Assembly (NCBI GenBank): GCA_004369045.1
Contig: ML213525.1
Location: forward strand, 189,789-253,788
Reading direction: 5' to 3'
Source of the DNA: Heliocybe sulcata
Taxonomy: Eukaryota; Basidiomycota; Agaricomycetes; Gloeophyllales; Gloeophyllaceae
DNA: 64,000 nucleotides
Both the position numbers and the translations under genes were made by a program. Positions 10,965-22,538 of this stretch are shown in pieces (position 1 is the first letter of the stretch; every line of letters starts with the position of its first letter). The notes under the pieces are model-generated. The model ran no database searches. It saw only the letters and a list, made by a program, of their open reading frames with translations, and was not told the DNA's origin.

Positions 10965-12920
10965 ATGCCTTTGGCAGGTGAGTATAGGCTCATAGTCATT
11001 CTATTGCAAAGTCAGCAGCAGGCGTACTGTCGTGATTGCTGGAAAGTGATCGATTCGTACGGATAGCAACGTACGAGTAGATTCCTCAAGCAAACATGAC
11101 TGTTCTCCCGCAGTTCCACTCTATGATTGGCATCCAGCAGCATCGAGAAGATAGACTAAGCTCGTTCCCTTCAGATCTCAAAACCAAAGCTCTCAAAGCC
11201 AAAGATGCAACCGTCTCGAAAGTCGTAAACACGAAAGACCGCATGCAGAGTACCCCGTCAGCTAAGACGAACTGGGACTACAGCAACCCGCCCGTGCGCC
11301 GCCCGCCTCCGGTGCCTATGAAGTCGCGGGATTCTGAGCTTTACGGGCCGCCTCCAGTCCGCCAGAACTCAAAGCCCGAATCGTCAGAGTCTATGGAGAA
11401 TGTCCACGCGCGCCCTTCTCCGGTGCTTACAAGCAGACCGTCTGTCACTCCGAGGGCGAGTAAGCCTGCGATACCGACACGTACGGTGCCTGAGGAGGAC
11501 CTGGCATATGAGCCGCCGCGACCTCCGCCGATGCCAACGCGTAGGAGCGCCGCGTCTGCCCCAATTCAAGAAAGTCACACGGAGGAAGTAATTGATAGGA
11601 TTGATTGGGTTAACCTCTCGCAAGAGGACAAAGACGTTCTCTTCAGCTGGCTAGACGAGTTTTTCACGCACCTGCTTGGTCAACCCATCGGGCCCAGCGA
11701 CAAGCCCACCGTTTCAAGGAACGCTGTGTCATGGCCAGCGCCAAAGCCAACATTACCCAGTCGCCAACCTTCCGCTGTTCCTGTGGAACATGCATCTCCG
11801 CCCTTCGAGGCGACGGCGCCTGCTTCTCCTCCGCCCGTTGCTCCGGCTCGTAAGCTTCCACCTGCTCTGCCTCCTTCCAGTGGACCCGTGAGTCGAATGT
11901 CTGCCTTTTCTATAAGTCGTCTGACTACCCCCTCCGTACAAACAGCCCCCGATCGCCCTTTGGTCCAAGCCTAAGCTCTCATCCTCACCGAGTCCCGTAG
12001 GTGCGCTCCCTTCGTTGTTCATGCACGACTTATCCAGACCTATCTGTCTAGCAGTGAACACACCATCGCAAGACACACCCTGCTCCGCTCTCGACCTCGC
12101 ACACTACTTCTCCCCATCCACGCCCTGGCTACACGCATGGTACAAGTCCGACGGCATCCCTCCCCCCCTCGCCGGGCGCGCCGACATGACCCTGCGTGGT
12201 CAGCGTACGAGGCTTGGGGATAGCGAGACGTACTCTTGCGGCGTCCTTTTTTCTGATCTTAGCTACTGCTGGTTCTCGATCTCCTACTCCACCACTACCA
12301 ACGACCCAAACCAAACAACCCGCACCGCCCAGTATCTCCCTCCCCCTCAGCCACTTGACACCGCAAGCCTGGTAGCAGCACACGAAACGTACGGCGAGAC
12401 GATCGCTGCCTACGCCGAGAGCATCGCCGACTCAGGTGAACACTTCCCTGGGCACCTCGTCGTCGCCGCGCTCAAGTACTTCGACCAGTTTGACTACATC
12501 GACAAACCCACCCCGTCTATCCACCGCACACACGGCCATCTCACGTTCTACGGTTCCGCCGAGTCGGGGCTGGGGCATTGGATCGGTGGTGATCCCGTGA
12601 TTAGGCGGGGAGATGTGATTGAGTGGCACGCTTCGATGTTTCACGAGGGCTGGAAGAGGGTTACGGGGGATCACACGAGTATTGTAGTGAAGAACCGTCA
12701 GATTCCGTACAGGGAGGGGGAGTTTAGTCTTGGAAGGCTGGGGATCTTGGAGGTAGTGGAAATGGTTGCTGGGAACAGGGTGGAGAGGAAGGAGTTTGAT
12801 ATGGATGGTTTCCTGCAGGGGGAGATGTATGTCTGTAGGCCAGTATCGGCAAGGGTGTATTTGGGTTTTGAGGCGAGTGAGTTGCAGGTGTGTCCGGCAA
12901 ATGCGATCAGTGTCTACTGA
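10965..12920 (+). CDS. Aim3/Bbc1-type actin-patch protein
   Basis: Three exons (10965-10977, 11175-11887, 11946-12920) join in frame to 566 residues. The 13-nt first exon plus a 197-bp intron gives an N-terminus MPLADLKTK, chosen because other joins give stops. The middle is proline-rich, with many SH3-ligand-like stretches such as RRPPPVPMK and PPPMPTRR, and contains the conserved block IDWVNLSQEDKDVLFSWLDEFF. The C-terminal 250 residues (YFSPSTPWL, GHLTFYGSAESGLGHWIGGD, VIRRGDVIEWHASMFHEGW) match the C-terminal domain shared by yeast Bbc1 and Aim3, which act at cortical actin patches with SH3 proteins and type I myosin. There is no SH3 domain here, as in Aim3. Exact orthology to one or the other is uncertain. 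Confidence 0.75.
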
Positions 12921-13073
12921 TGGATGACTGCTGTTCTACTTTCTTGGTCTTCGCGGCGAAGGGACTCTTCAATTTAGGTTCTTTAGGTACACTCATGGGG
13001 ACTCTTATGGAGTATAGTCTGGTGTATTTCTAGGGCAATGATACACTGCCATTGCCTAATGCACGTACATGCG

Positions 13074-14080
13074 TCATTCAGAGCCAGATTCGAGCGAGAC
13101 GAGGGCACATGCCAGATCGTCCGGCGTGGGTTTCGCTGCTGTGACATGGACAGCGATTTTCAGCTCCTCCCGGAGATGTCTCGTCGTCGTGGGTCCAATA
13201 GACGCTATTCTAGTTACCCTCCCGTCTGATTCTGCAGGCGCTTCCTCATCGATCTGCGGGATATGGAAGTGCTCGCGCAGGATCGGTGTGGCAAAGTCAG
13301 CCACTGAAGGTGCAAAGTAGACTATCCACCAGGCGGATCGTCCTGTCCTAACCATCTCGTCACCACACATTGACGAGTGTAAGATAATGCTGACCCGTTG
13401 AATATGGCTCGATAGCCCTCCTCATATCCCTCTCAAACGTCCTCGAGCCCTGAGTCCCGTACACCTGCAGAGTCTCCAGCTCCACACCGCCTTCTTGCAG
13501 GATTGTAGGCAGCGTATCCCGGTTCTTGTCCCCAGTTAGATACAGCATCTTTGCAGCATTACCCTTCAAGTCATTCAGGATGAACCGCGCGAGCTTCTCT
13601 GACGTGCCTGACTCCTCGGCGCCGCGAACGTCCTTGGGCGCGTACAGGCTATCGCGGGCCTGGATGATGTCCAGGAGGAGCGTGGCGGTTGTGCGGCCAA
13701 CGGCGTAGAATGGTGTGCTTGCCCAGGTAGCTAAGCCGACCCTGTGTTGAATGAAGTCTGGAGGTTTCTCAGAAGGCAGTAGGACGGAACCGACCTTCAC
13801 CGGAGTTACATTCAGAATCGAATCCGTGTGAGAGCTCTTCCACGACGGCTTTCCAAGCCTCGCAGGACCGGCCGCTGGTTATGATCACACCGCTGAAGTT
13901 CTGTGCGCCGGGACCGGCACGGACGAGGCGCTTTAGTTGGTCAAGGTTGACGTGCGCCGTCTCGAGAGCCGGGACTGTCAGCGCGGTGAATCCCTTAGAA
14001 TTCAGAGCAGTTTCATAAGGGTCCGATGCGTCTGTAGAGGGAGAGCGGAGGAGAATAACATTTGAACCAGGTTTCGCCAT
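13074..14080 (-). CDS. HEM4: Uroporphyrinogen-III synthase
   Basis: Three exons (14080-13801, 13730-13395, 13342-13074) join to 294 residues with consistent phases. The protein starts MAKPGSNVILLRSP. It then shows FSGVIITSGRSCEAW, FYAVGRTTA, MLYLTGDKNRDTLP, WWIVYFAPSVADF and ASIGPTTTRHLRE, the characteristic sparse motifs of uroporphyrinogen-III synthase. The enzyme closes and inverts ring D of hydroxymethylbilane, the fourth step of heme synthesis, in the cytosol. The length is typical of fungal homologues. It shares a 153-bp divergent promoter with the citrate carrier gene. The upstream in-frame ATG at 14263 was rejected because the family starts at the MAKPG position. Confidence 0.9.
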
Positions 14081-14233
14081 AGACTGGGACTTCAAGCTTA
14101 AGCTCAAGCTAGGGTGCAGTGGGTGTAGTCTATAGAGTTGTAATCGTGGGAATATTGACATCTTACCTTCGGTAATCTCTGAATCTGCGGCAAGGGGAAG
14201 TTGCATCCTGTCCGAAGGCTTCGACCATCCGCC
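14081..14233. promoter_or_regulatory. divergent promoter HEM4 / citrate carrier
   Basis: Only 153 bp separate the two start codons, so both 5' untranslated regions and core promoters must fit or overlap here. No TATA element was seen. Confidence 0.7.
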
Positions 14234-15650
14234 ATGTCGAACAAGCGAGAGAAACCCCTGCATTCCCTCATAGCAGGCGCGACCGCTGGCGCTATTGAAG
14301 CGTAAGTACTCTCTATCTGAGTGTTATTAGTGGTGTGCTCTGATGGACTCTAGGCAATAGCTTCGTGACCTACCCCACTGAGTTCGTGAAGACAAGCTCC
14401 CAGTTCGAGGGCAAGGTGCGTGTACTCCCTTACCCTCCGGCAGCTCAAGTAAATCGTATTCTGACTATACTGTGCTCTGACAGAAGGAAGGCCCGATCGC
14501 GATTATTAGGGATACATTGAAAACCAAAGGAGTCAAGGGATTATACTCGGGATGCACGGCCCTTATGGCAGGCAACTCGCTCAAAGCGGGGGTGCGCTTC
14601 GTGAGCTACGACCATTTCAAACATATGCTTGCAGATAAGCAGGTGAGTTTTCCTGGTGCTCTTGTTCGTTGCCGTGCAAGGAGAACGAGTGCTTACTGAG
14701 ATCTTGGTGGTGAGGGTAAAGTCAGCGCACCGCGAAGTTTACTAGGCAAGTCCAGTCCACTCAGGAGTGAAAAAGGACCAGCTAATCTGACGGGCGTGTT
14801 TGTGTAGCGGGACTTGGTGCAGGCATGATGGAAGCCATCTTCGCAGTCACGCCTTCGGAGACGATTAAGTGTGTGCTTTCATCCATCCACCTATCACTCA
14901 CTCATTCCCACCAATAGAACCAAACTCATCCACGACGCCAAAAGCCCGAACCCGCAGTACCACGGGCTCATCCACGGCACGGCCCAAATCGTCAAGCAAG
15001 AAGGGCTCTCGGGCATCTACCGTGGTCTCTTCCCTGTCGTACGTCCCTTTCCTTCCCTCCCGTTCCCACCATCCTCTCCCCCTTTCTCTTTCACCTCCCC
15101 TCCTCGCCGCCTCCCCGCAGCTCATAGTGTGCAAATGCCCTTTTAGATGATGCGGCAAGGCGCCAACTCTGCAGTCCGCTTCACAACATACACCACCCTC
15201 CGCCAATTCGTTGCTACTCGCATGCCGCCCGGACAGAGTGTACCCAGCAGCTTCACCTTCGGTATCGGCGCTGTCGCGGGGCTCGTCACGGTCTACACCA
15301 CTATGCCGCTCGAGTACGTATCTCGTTCTTTCTGCTATCACTCCAATCTCAGATCGACGTTCTGTGCCGCAGTGTTATTAAAACGCGTATGCAATCCCTC
15401 ACGGCACGGCAACACTATCGTAACTCGTTCCACTGCGCATACCGGATCTTTACGGAGGAAGGGTTAACAAGATTTTGGACGGGCACGACGCCGCGGTTGG
15501 TACGGTTGATGGTGAGTTTCCCTTGCCTCTCTTTTCTCCTGTTGGTATCGCAAGCGGGTGCTGATGTTGACACAGTTGAGCGGCGGGATTGTGTTCACTG
15601 TATATGAGAACGTGATCAAGCTTATCGCGGGGAGAGAGTTGGCCGGGTAG
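14234..15650 (+). CDS. CTP1: Mitochondrial citrate/tricarboxylate carrier
   Basis: Nine exons join in frame to 291 residues: 14234-14301, 14361-14415, 14484-14642, 14715-14745, 14808-14868, 14918-15038, 15147-15313, 15373-15511, 15576-15650. The three repeats each carry the mitochondrial carrier signature: YPTEFVK, TPSETIK and MPLDVIK. SAPRSLLAGLGAGMMEAIFA and RFTTYTTLRQF match the tricarboxylate carrier subfamily, which exchanges citrate for malate or other citrate across the inner membrane. The intron at 14746-14807 uses a GC donor (GCAAGT), confirmed by reading frame on both sides. The carrier supplies cytosolic citrate for acetyl-CoA and lipid synthesis. The family is certain and the substrate very likely. 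Confidence 0.92.
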
Positions 15651-15961
15651 GGTCATATTTAGCGAGAAATCGCTTCCATGTGCTGGAGTTCGCGAGTACT
15701 GCCTCATGTATGCTCTGAGTTGATTAATACTCACCGAGTGTACTTATCGAGGCTCGTCCTTGATGTATGCCGAACTGAATGCGTAGTCATGATGTTCTTT
15801 TACCTCGCCGAGAGTATTCACGGGCGTCGGACAGGAAATGTTCATTGCTACATTAAACTGCGACAGGAAAATACTATCGCAATGCATTTAGCCTCTATAT
15901 GCACGACTATCTTAGACATGCGGCTTACATTAATGAGGCATGCACGAGTCATAATGTTCGT
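15651..15961. other. 3' flank between convergent genes
   Basis: This 311-bp stretch lies between the ends of the citrate carrier and ATPase inhibitor genes. Nothing beyond probable 3' untranslated sequence was seen. Confidence 0.6.
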
Positions 15962-16383
15962 TTACTGCTGCTTGGAGATCTCGCTATGCTCCTGCTCGAG
16001 CTGCTCGAGCTCTTGCTTCTTCTTCTCAATCTAATAAGCAACGTCAGGGCAAAGAACAGCTTTCGGACTTGAGTTGCCCACCTGCTCCCGAAGCTTCTTC
16101 AACTGCTCGGCTTCGTGCTGCCTCGCGTACTGGTCTGTAGAGATACTGAGACATCGTACTCTATGATATCAGAAAGTGTCGGACCTTCATGTGCTCTCTC
16201 CTTCTTGCTAGAATCATATGCACTGATCAGCCTTGAAATACCGGGTGAGGAGTACGAGAGAGCGTACCTGAACTCCTTCGAGGACGCGGTGCTGCCCTCG
16301 ACGCGGCCAGTGCTGTACGCGGCCCGAAGAGCGGTGGACGAGAGGGCGGGCAACCGGCGGGCGACGGTGATTCTGGCAAGCAT
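15962..16383 (-). CDS. INH1: Mitochondrial F1-ATPase inhibitor (IF1 family)
   Basis: Four exons (16383-16268, 16207-16185, 16134-16082, 16030-15962) join to 86 residues. The N-terminus MLARITVARRLPALS is a typical mitochondrial presequence ending near AAYSTG. The mature part is charged and helical: KKERAHEDQYARQHEAEQLK, then LREQIEKKKQELEQLEQEH, a coiled coil typical of IF1. IF1 binds F1 when the membrane potential falls and blocks ATP hydrolysis. The second exon is only 23 nt. The ATG at 16383 was chosen over upstream in-frame ATGs because it starts the presequence. It is divergent from ATP synthase subunit h. Confidence 0.92.
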
Positions 16384-16565
16384 AGTAGCGCGTATATGCG
16401 GGATTTTTTGTTGTCTGAGTGTGGTCAGAGTAAAGCTAGTGAAGCGGGGTAGGTAGTTATATCCTGGAGGGATCCTGGGGCACCCGAACGCCTCGGCAAG
16501 GCCAGGCAATCGAGGCCGACTGTGACGCACGAGAACGTCACGTCACCTCTTCATTTCTTGCAACG
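16384..16565. promoter_or_regulatory. divergent promoter of two F1Fo-ATP synthase genes
   Basis: The 182 bp between the start codons of the F1 inhibitor and ATP synthase subunit h must serve both genes. It contains a GTCACGTCAC motif near the subunit h side and no clear TATA box. Confidence 0.7.
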
Positions 16566-17121
16566 ATGAGCGCCGTCCTCAGGCAGGCTGCCTCTGCAGT
16601 ACGCCTTCTGTTCTGAGTATCGGGCCACATATTGACGGGGAGATGCTGCTCTAGGCTCGTAGTACTCTCCGCAACACCCGCGCAATCTCGACGTCGCCGG
16701 TATCGCACAGAGGTCAGTGGTCCTGCTCGTCGGAAGCAACCTAGCGTAACCGACTCCGGGTTCGCTATGCAGACCTCGTGCAGGAGATCTACGTCAGGGA
16801 AATCAAATCCTACAAAACACCTGCACCCGTAAGTCCCCTGGCCTCTCCTCTCGCTTCTTTCAATTACCAGCTCGCCCGAACCAGCCCAAAGACGCCCATG
16901 TCGGCCACGTGAAGCCCTTCAGTGCGCCCAGCGCGCCCAAAGCCCCCGCCCTCCCTGCCGACCTCGCTTCCGAGCTCTCCGCATACGACGCCCAGGAGCC
17001 CATCAAGGAGCCTGCCGCCAGCGTCGCGCAGGCAGCGCACTCGACGGAAGAAGCCGGGGCTGGTGCAGAGGCCTACCTTGCGTTCCTCGAGGCAGATGTC
17101 CCTGAGGAGGTGCACCACTAG
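16566..17121 (+). CDS. ATP14: Mitochondrial ATP synthase subunit h
   Basis: Four exons (16566-16598, 16655-16712, 16773-16828, 16885-17121) join to 127 residues. A mitochondrial presequence (MSAVLRQAASA, then STLRNTRAISTSP) is followed by DLVQEIYVREIKSYKTPAP and KDAHVGHVKPFSAPSAPKAP, which match subunit h (Atp14) of the fungal ATP synthase peripheral stalk. The C-terminus is acidic and alanine-rich, ending EEVHH. The last acceptor (16884) was chosen because the nearer AG at 16869-16870 does not keep the family frame. Its product and that of its head-to-head neighbour act on the same enzyme. Confidence 0.88.
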
Positions 17122-17449
17122 ACGGGCAGGTGAATCGGGTATCTTGTCTTGATAACGTTGGGTGTCCTGCAATAAAATACCTCGGTCTGCTTTCCAGCTC
17201 TGGTGTGTTTTCTGGAAGTCAACCGCAATCCAGAACTTAAATTCAACCTCAGAAAGCACCCGGTGAATGAGTAGTGCGATCTAATCATTGCATTATCCCT
17301 GCAGAGGTCTATGCGACGTCTGCGAATAATACTACAATATAAAGCAATGCAATGATACCCGTAGATAATATGTGGAATGTGCCAGGATAATGCTACAATG
17401 AGTCGAGAGGGCGAAAGCGTGAACTGGAGACGATGTGACAGCAGAACAT
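17122..17449. other. 3' flank between convergent ATP14 and RPO41
   Basis: This 328-bp stretch holds the ATP14 poly(A) signal and the 3' flank of RPO41. No other element was seen. Confidence 0.6.
17171..17176 (+). terminator. poly(A) signal AATAAA of ATP14
   Basis: A canonical AATAAA hexamer lies 50 bp after the ATP14 stop codon. Confidence 0.6.
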
Positions 17450-20400
17450 CTACGAGAAGAAATAGAGCGACTGCTTAGTGGTGTTGACATCAAAATCGCC
17501 CTTCTTGGGGACGGGCGGGATGAGGTCCGTGACGTTAATGTGTATTTTGTGGGGAGACACCCCCCCATAACGGCTGCGTTTCTGCTTGGTCTCACCGCTT
17601 AACTCGAACGCGTCCTCGAGCGCCTGTGCGCCCTCCTCAGACTGTAAGTAGGCGTCCAAGTCGTCAGCCTCGTTCATGCGTTCAGAGAATTCGTCATCGA
17701 GGGCATCGACGTTAGGCTCAGCAGCCTCGATCGCCTCGTCTTCGCTCTCCTCCTTTGCGGCAGTCCCCTCAATCTGCTCCAAAAGGCCCACAATAGCAGG
17801 TGGTTTAACGCCCATGGCCTTGAGCTTCTCGATGATATTCGAGGAGCGGACGGTACTCAGAGGGACCTTGTAGTCCTTGTATCGGTACATGAACTAAACG
17901 CAGTCATTAGCATACGTGTAGCGCTCAGACAGAATGAAAACACACCTCATCATGTAACCTCTGCAGGATTTCTCCGTTGTGCAGCTCGACGAAAGTGTCT
18001 CGGATGATGGCAGACATGCGGTCGATATCGCATGCGTGCGTCCAGTACGAGTCATGCACGGATGCGAACGTGATATCCTCATCCCTGCACCGAAGCGCAG
18101 TCTTCATCATATGTGACGCATCAAGACTGTGAATAAAGTTTGGCGGGAATGCAGACGCCTGCTTCATCGAGTTGACCTCGGCGGGGGAGTTCGGGTCAGA
18201 GATGAACACCGACTGGATGGCCGTCATGATCTGTTTTCTCTTTACCTTCCTGTACGGCTGTACGATGGGTAGGTTCATCGGCGACGTCCAGATCATGCTC
18301 GTCATCTGCTCCTTCTTCGTCCTAGAAGTCGCCTTCTTGTTCCCCTTCCTGTCCACGTATTCCTTCGACGCCTCCTCGACCCGCGCCGGCGGAATCGACC
18401 TGGTTACGAGCCGCGCGCACATGTTCAGCCACGTCTGGATATCTGTTGCTCCCGAGAACAAGTCGCCGATGGCGGCGAGGACCTTCTTCGCGAGGTAGGC
18501 CGACGCGCCCCATGCTTCTTCTTCTGGGACGACACTCCTGTCCCTCAGCTGCTTCTCGATCTGCTCGCGCGCACCGATGAACGTGACACCATACACAGTC
18601 GTCATGACAGTCTGCTTGACGATCTTACGGGCAATCTTGCCGACGAGCATGGCAGCGTATTTATCGGTATCCTTCTCCTTCTCTAAAAGTTCCTCCACCA
18701 TGTTCGCAACGTAGGTGTACACATCCGACGGCCGGTCCGTGACGTCCAAGTTCACCTGTCGGGCGCCCTTCTCATCACCTCCAAGCGCAGCATAGTGCTG
18801 CAACCCGTTGCACGTTCCGTCCTGGTGGACGGGCAACGAACACTCGTACGTCAAAGGATCGGGGGACTTCAGGGCATTATTGAGTTCCATGCACGTCGCG
18901 AGACACTGCCACGGATCATCCGCCTTTGTCCACCAGCCTTCGCCCTCAAGCGGCTTCTCAGCCGAGTCGACAATGTTGGCTAAATTCTCCTCAGTCCAGA
19001 CCACTCGCCCGTCGAAGTCAGCCTTGTCATAACCATACAAGTTTGCCAAGTGAATCTTGAGCCACCGCAGCCCGCGAGCGCCCAAGGGCTTTGCGTCCGC
19101 GAACTTCATCAGGCCACGACTCAGATCGTCGCCGATGTGACTCAAGTGCGGAGGAATAGGGTATGCGCGACCACGGAAATCGATGTTGTGCGGCAGATAG
19201 AATACGTCACTAATGAATGTGCGAGCAATCTCCATCTTGTAGTTGACGCTGCATCGGTCCGAGTGGTTATTGCCCCTCGCATGGTGGTACGCCTTGACAC
19301 GTATCATGTGGACATTCCGTGACTTCGGGTTAGACGCCCAGTCCAATGGCTTCTCTGGCTCGGGCATCTCGAACACGGCCGGCGGGATTTTGGCAAAACG
19401 CTTGCCCGAGTTCCAGACCTTCAAGACGACGTCGAACACCGCCCTGTTCACGACCCAAGGCGTCGATCCGAGAACGTCAAGGGCAGCAAAGACCAGCTCA
19501 ATCTTGCCCTGTCTGGCAGCTTCCCGAATATGGACCTCTTGCTCTTGCGACTCCTTAAACCGCATGACCTTCGCTGCGAGATAACATCAGGATCAACAAT
19601 TGGGCGCGAGCAAACTGACCACTCACTCTTGATATTGAGGTAGGCACCATTATCGTAGTCAAGCCACGGCTTGGGCCTAACCAGCATAGGCAAGCTGCGG
19701 GGAGTCACCGTGTCGCGGACATCATCAGTCGCAAGACGCTCAGCGACCGCCGAGTTCAGCTTGATAACGCCGAGCTTATGACCGTGAACGTATTCATAGG
19801 TGTGGAAGAAGGCAGGCTGCACCTCCTCACTGCGAAAAGATAGGATTTAGACGTGTCTCTACATTCATAGCAATGAAGTACTCACACTAGCTGTTTAGTC
19901 TCTTTATCAATACCGCTCCGCGTAACAGTCGCGACATCAATCAAGCTATCGACGATGAAGCTGGCTATCCGCACTTTAAGCGTCTGCGACCAGTCCGCCG
20001 ACCAAGCCTCATTGTCCTCCATATACTTTCTTGCCGCAATACGCCGCGCATACAGGTCCTCGTACCCTTGGCCGGAGTAATGCGCAAGCTGGCCCGGCTG
20101 TAGCGGATGCATCGGCACCGAGATATTATTTTTCTTCCTCATTCGCGCGTGATACTCCATCTCTATAGCAGTGCCCACTGACAGCAACGCCCTCGCCATC
20201 TTCATGCCGTCGCTGACACCGCCGCTCCCAGACAAACGCATGAGCTCCAAGATCGTGATTAGCGACATCGTCTCGGGCTCGAGCAGCTGCAAGAACGGGC
20301 CGAGAAACTGCTGCTCCCTGGTAGAAGGACCACGCTTCTCCTTGATGGCCTGCTCCTCTATAAGCAGGGCGTTAACCTCAGCCTCCAACCGCTCCTGCAG

Positions 20401-21634
20401 TTTTGTATGCCACTCCCACATCCAAAGCTGCAAGCCATGTCTCCTGAGTGCCGGGTCCTTGATACCGAGCTCCTCAAGCATTTTCACTTGCTGTACCATC
20501 CTCTCGCGTGCCACGTCGATGGCGGAGTCCTCGAGTACTTTTTGTCGGACGGCCACGTCGTCTGGAAGGACTTGACGCGCCATCTTCACCCGCGCCAGGT
20601 GTCGTCGGAGCAGGTCCAGGCTGAAGGGCACCTCCATAGCGTCGTCCGTGGTCGGCGAGACCTCGCCTACGGCGACTTGCGGTTCCTTCCGACGCAGGAC
20701 GGGCATGGCCTCAGGGACGTCCGCGAAGGGATCGGAGTATTTCGCGATCGCTTGTGCCTCGCGCAGTTCAGCGATAAGACGCTCTCGGTTCTGCGCCACC
20801 GCTGGGGTGAGAATGGCGTCCGTGATCCTGGCGGCCTCTCCGGGCGATTGGATGGATGGGTCGGTGATGATGTCCACCGCGGAGATGCCTTGCTCGTCCA
20901 AGAGGCCGACGAGCTTCTCCGGTTCAGGCAAGTGCAGCCGAGGCGCGTCAACCGGCCGCAAGGAGAGCCTTTCGTGAAATCTGCACACCATAAGAAAGAC
21001 GCGGCACTGGGAAGCTCAGCCTAACTCACCGTGTCCACGCTGAAAACAGGATCGCATAAGACCCCGCCGTGGGTCGTATGGCCTCGACAGCCGATTGCAT
21101 CGTATTGAAGACATCGACAGCGTCCTGGACCCACCCCTCCCAGTTCTCCACGTCCTTCTCCGCCATATCGAAATACCCGCGCATCATAGCGTTGTACAGT
21201 CGAGGTTCCAGGAGGGGGTCGCCGGCTCGCTTCACCCGCAAGTCGTCGAACATCCTCTTTGCGCGCGGGACATCGAGGAGCTCATTCAAGCAAACCTCAA
21301 TCACGGCCAACTGGTCCTGCGTCGGCGAGTCCGGGTACAAGAAGTCGTTCGCGGCGGACCCCCGTGCGTCCTCGGGGAGAGGCGTGGGGAGGATGGTATA
21401 CCTTGGGGCCTGCTTCATAAGGCCCTCCATGTCGGCGAACGGCCCTGGCTGGCTGTCGTCTGCGCGCGGCGGCATGAACGCCGGGTAGCTGGGGTCGACG
21501 GCATGCGCGGTCGCGAGCGCTGGTGCGTGGGCTCTTTTGGAGGGCGTCGAGTACAGCCGCGCAGGACGGGGCAGGCATTGGCGAGAGTACGGCAGCAAAG
21601 CCGTCTCTAGTCTGCGCGCAGTCCTGGAGAGCAT
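17450..21634 (-). CDS. RPO41: Mitochondrial DNA-directed RNA polymerase
   Basis: Five exons (21634-21030, 20980-19886, 19829-19627, 19573-17946, 17893-17450) join with matching phases to 1324 residues. The start carries an Arg-rich mitochondrial presequence (MLSRTARRLETALL). The N-terminal extension is followed by a single-subunit T7-type polymerase core: FYLPHNIDFRGRAYP, DGTCNGLQHYAALGGD (motif A region), RKIVKQTVMTTVYGVT (O-helix, motif B) and VHDSYWTHA with catalytic Asp (motif C). It transcribes the mitochondrial genome and, in fungi, needs the factor Mtf1. The last exon ends with an acidic segment and SLYFFS, matching the conserved aromatic C-terminus of this family. Nothing looks broken. 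Confidence 0.95.
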
Positions 21635-22479
21635 CGTGGTGGTCGTACAGGACCTGGTTAGAAATGCCGGCAGACTATTTTCCTATATACCATATCGGGA
21701 TATCGTTCCAGCGCTAAGTCTGAGTAAGTCGGGATATGCCGGCATAACAATGACCGCTAAGGTCGTAGTTCCCACGACTACAGTTGACGCCTTGTTCCTA
21801 CTGGCGGTTCACGGTGATGTATTAAGGTTTTCAGAGGGCTAAGTGAAGCGTACCATAGCTCGTGCGGAGGGGTCAGATGAGGAGCAACAGATTGAAGCTT
21901 CGCAGAGTAGGGCTACGTGCAGGGTCACTGGCTATATGCGCCAAAACCTTAGGTATATGGGCATCGGAAGTCAGCCTATAACCCTATCAATATGCGCTCA
22001 AAAGCACTCACCTGTCTCCGGCATAACAGTATCCATTCCAGGGCAGTGGAGCTGGTTTCGTGATTTTGGAGGGTTTGGATTTGATTCAAAAGGGTGTCGA
22101 GCAATTTGTCGCCTGCTATATTTCTGCAAGCCCCAGAGAGCAGCATACAGGCTGGGCACGACTCGAGCTCTCATTATGTTTCACTCTGAGCTGGAGAGAC
22201 TGAAGCACTGACCTTTTGTGTATTGGGTAGAAGCACTTACAGAGTCTTCAAAATTTATCTCGGTACGGCCTTTGTCTATGACCTTGCATATAACGTGAGA
22301 TCTACGGGAGATACTAGAAGAAAGACGAAGAGGCTGAAAGACACAAAGAAATCACCACTCACTAACAGCCAAGCCTTAGGAACTTCTATCTTGTAACCGA
22401 GGTCTTACTGAATACAAGAATAAATGGCAACCTATAATTGCACAGGGAGCTGGTGTGAGAGGAAAGAAAAGAGGGACCT

Positions 22480-22538
22480 CGTGTGACATATGACGGGGAC
22501 GCGCATATCGCGTTATGCACGTGAGGCGCTGTCACACG
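22480..22538. repeat. 9-bp inverted repeat, CGTGTGACA / TGTCACACG
   Basis: The left arm is at 22480-22488 and the right arm at 22530-22538, with 41 bp between. Arms are perfect. The function is unknown. Confidence 0.6.

Noticed and set aside
12015-12920. Separate 301-residue gene starting at TTG 12015
   Set aside because: The frame joins the upstream proline-rich exon through a 58-bp intron to give a full Aim3/Bbc1-type protein, so it is the last exon.
20407-21024. 205-codon plus-strand frame
   Set aside because: It lies antisense within exon 2 of the mitochondrial RNA polymerase gene and has no domain.
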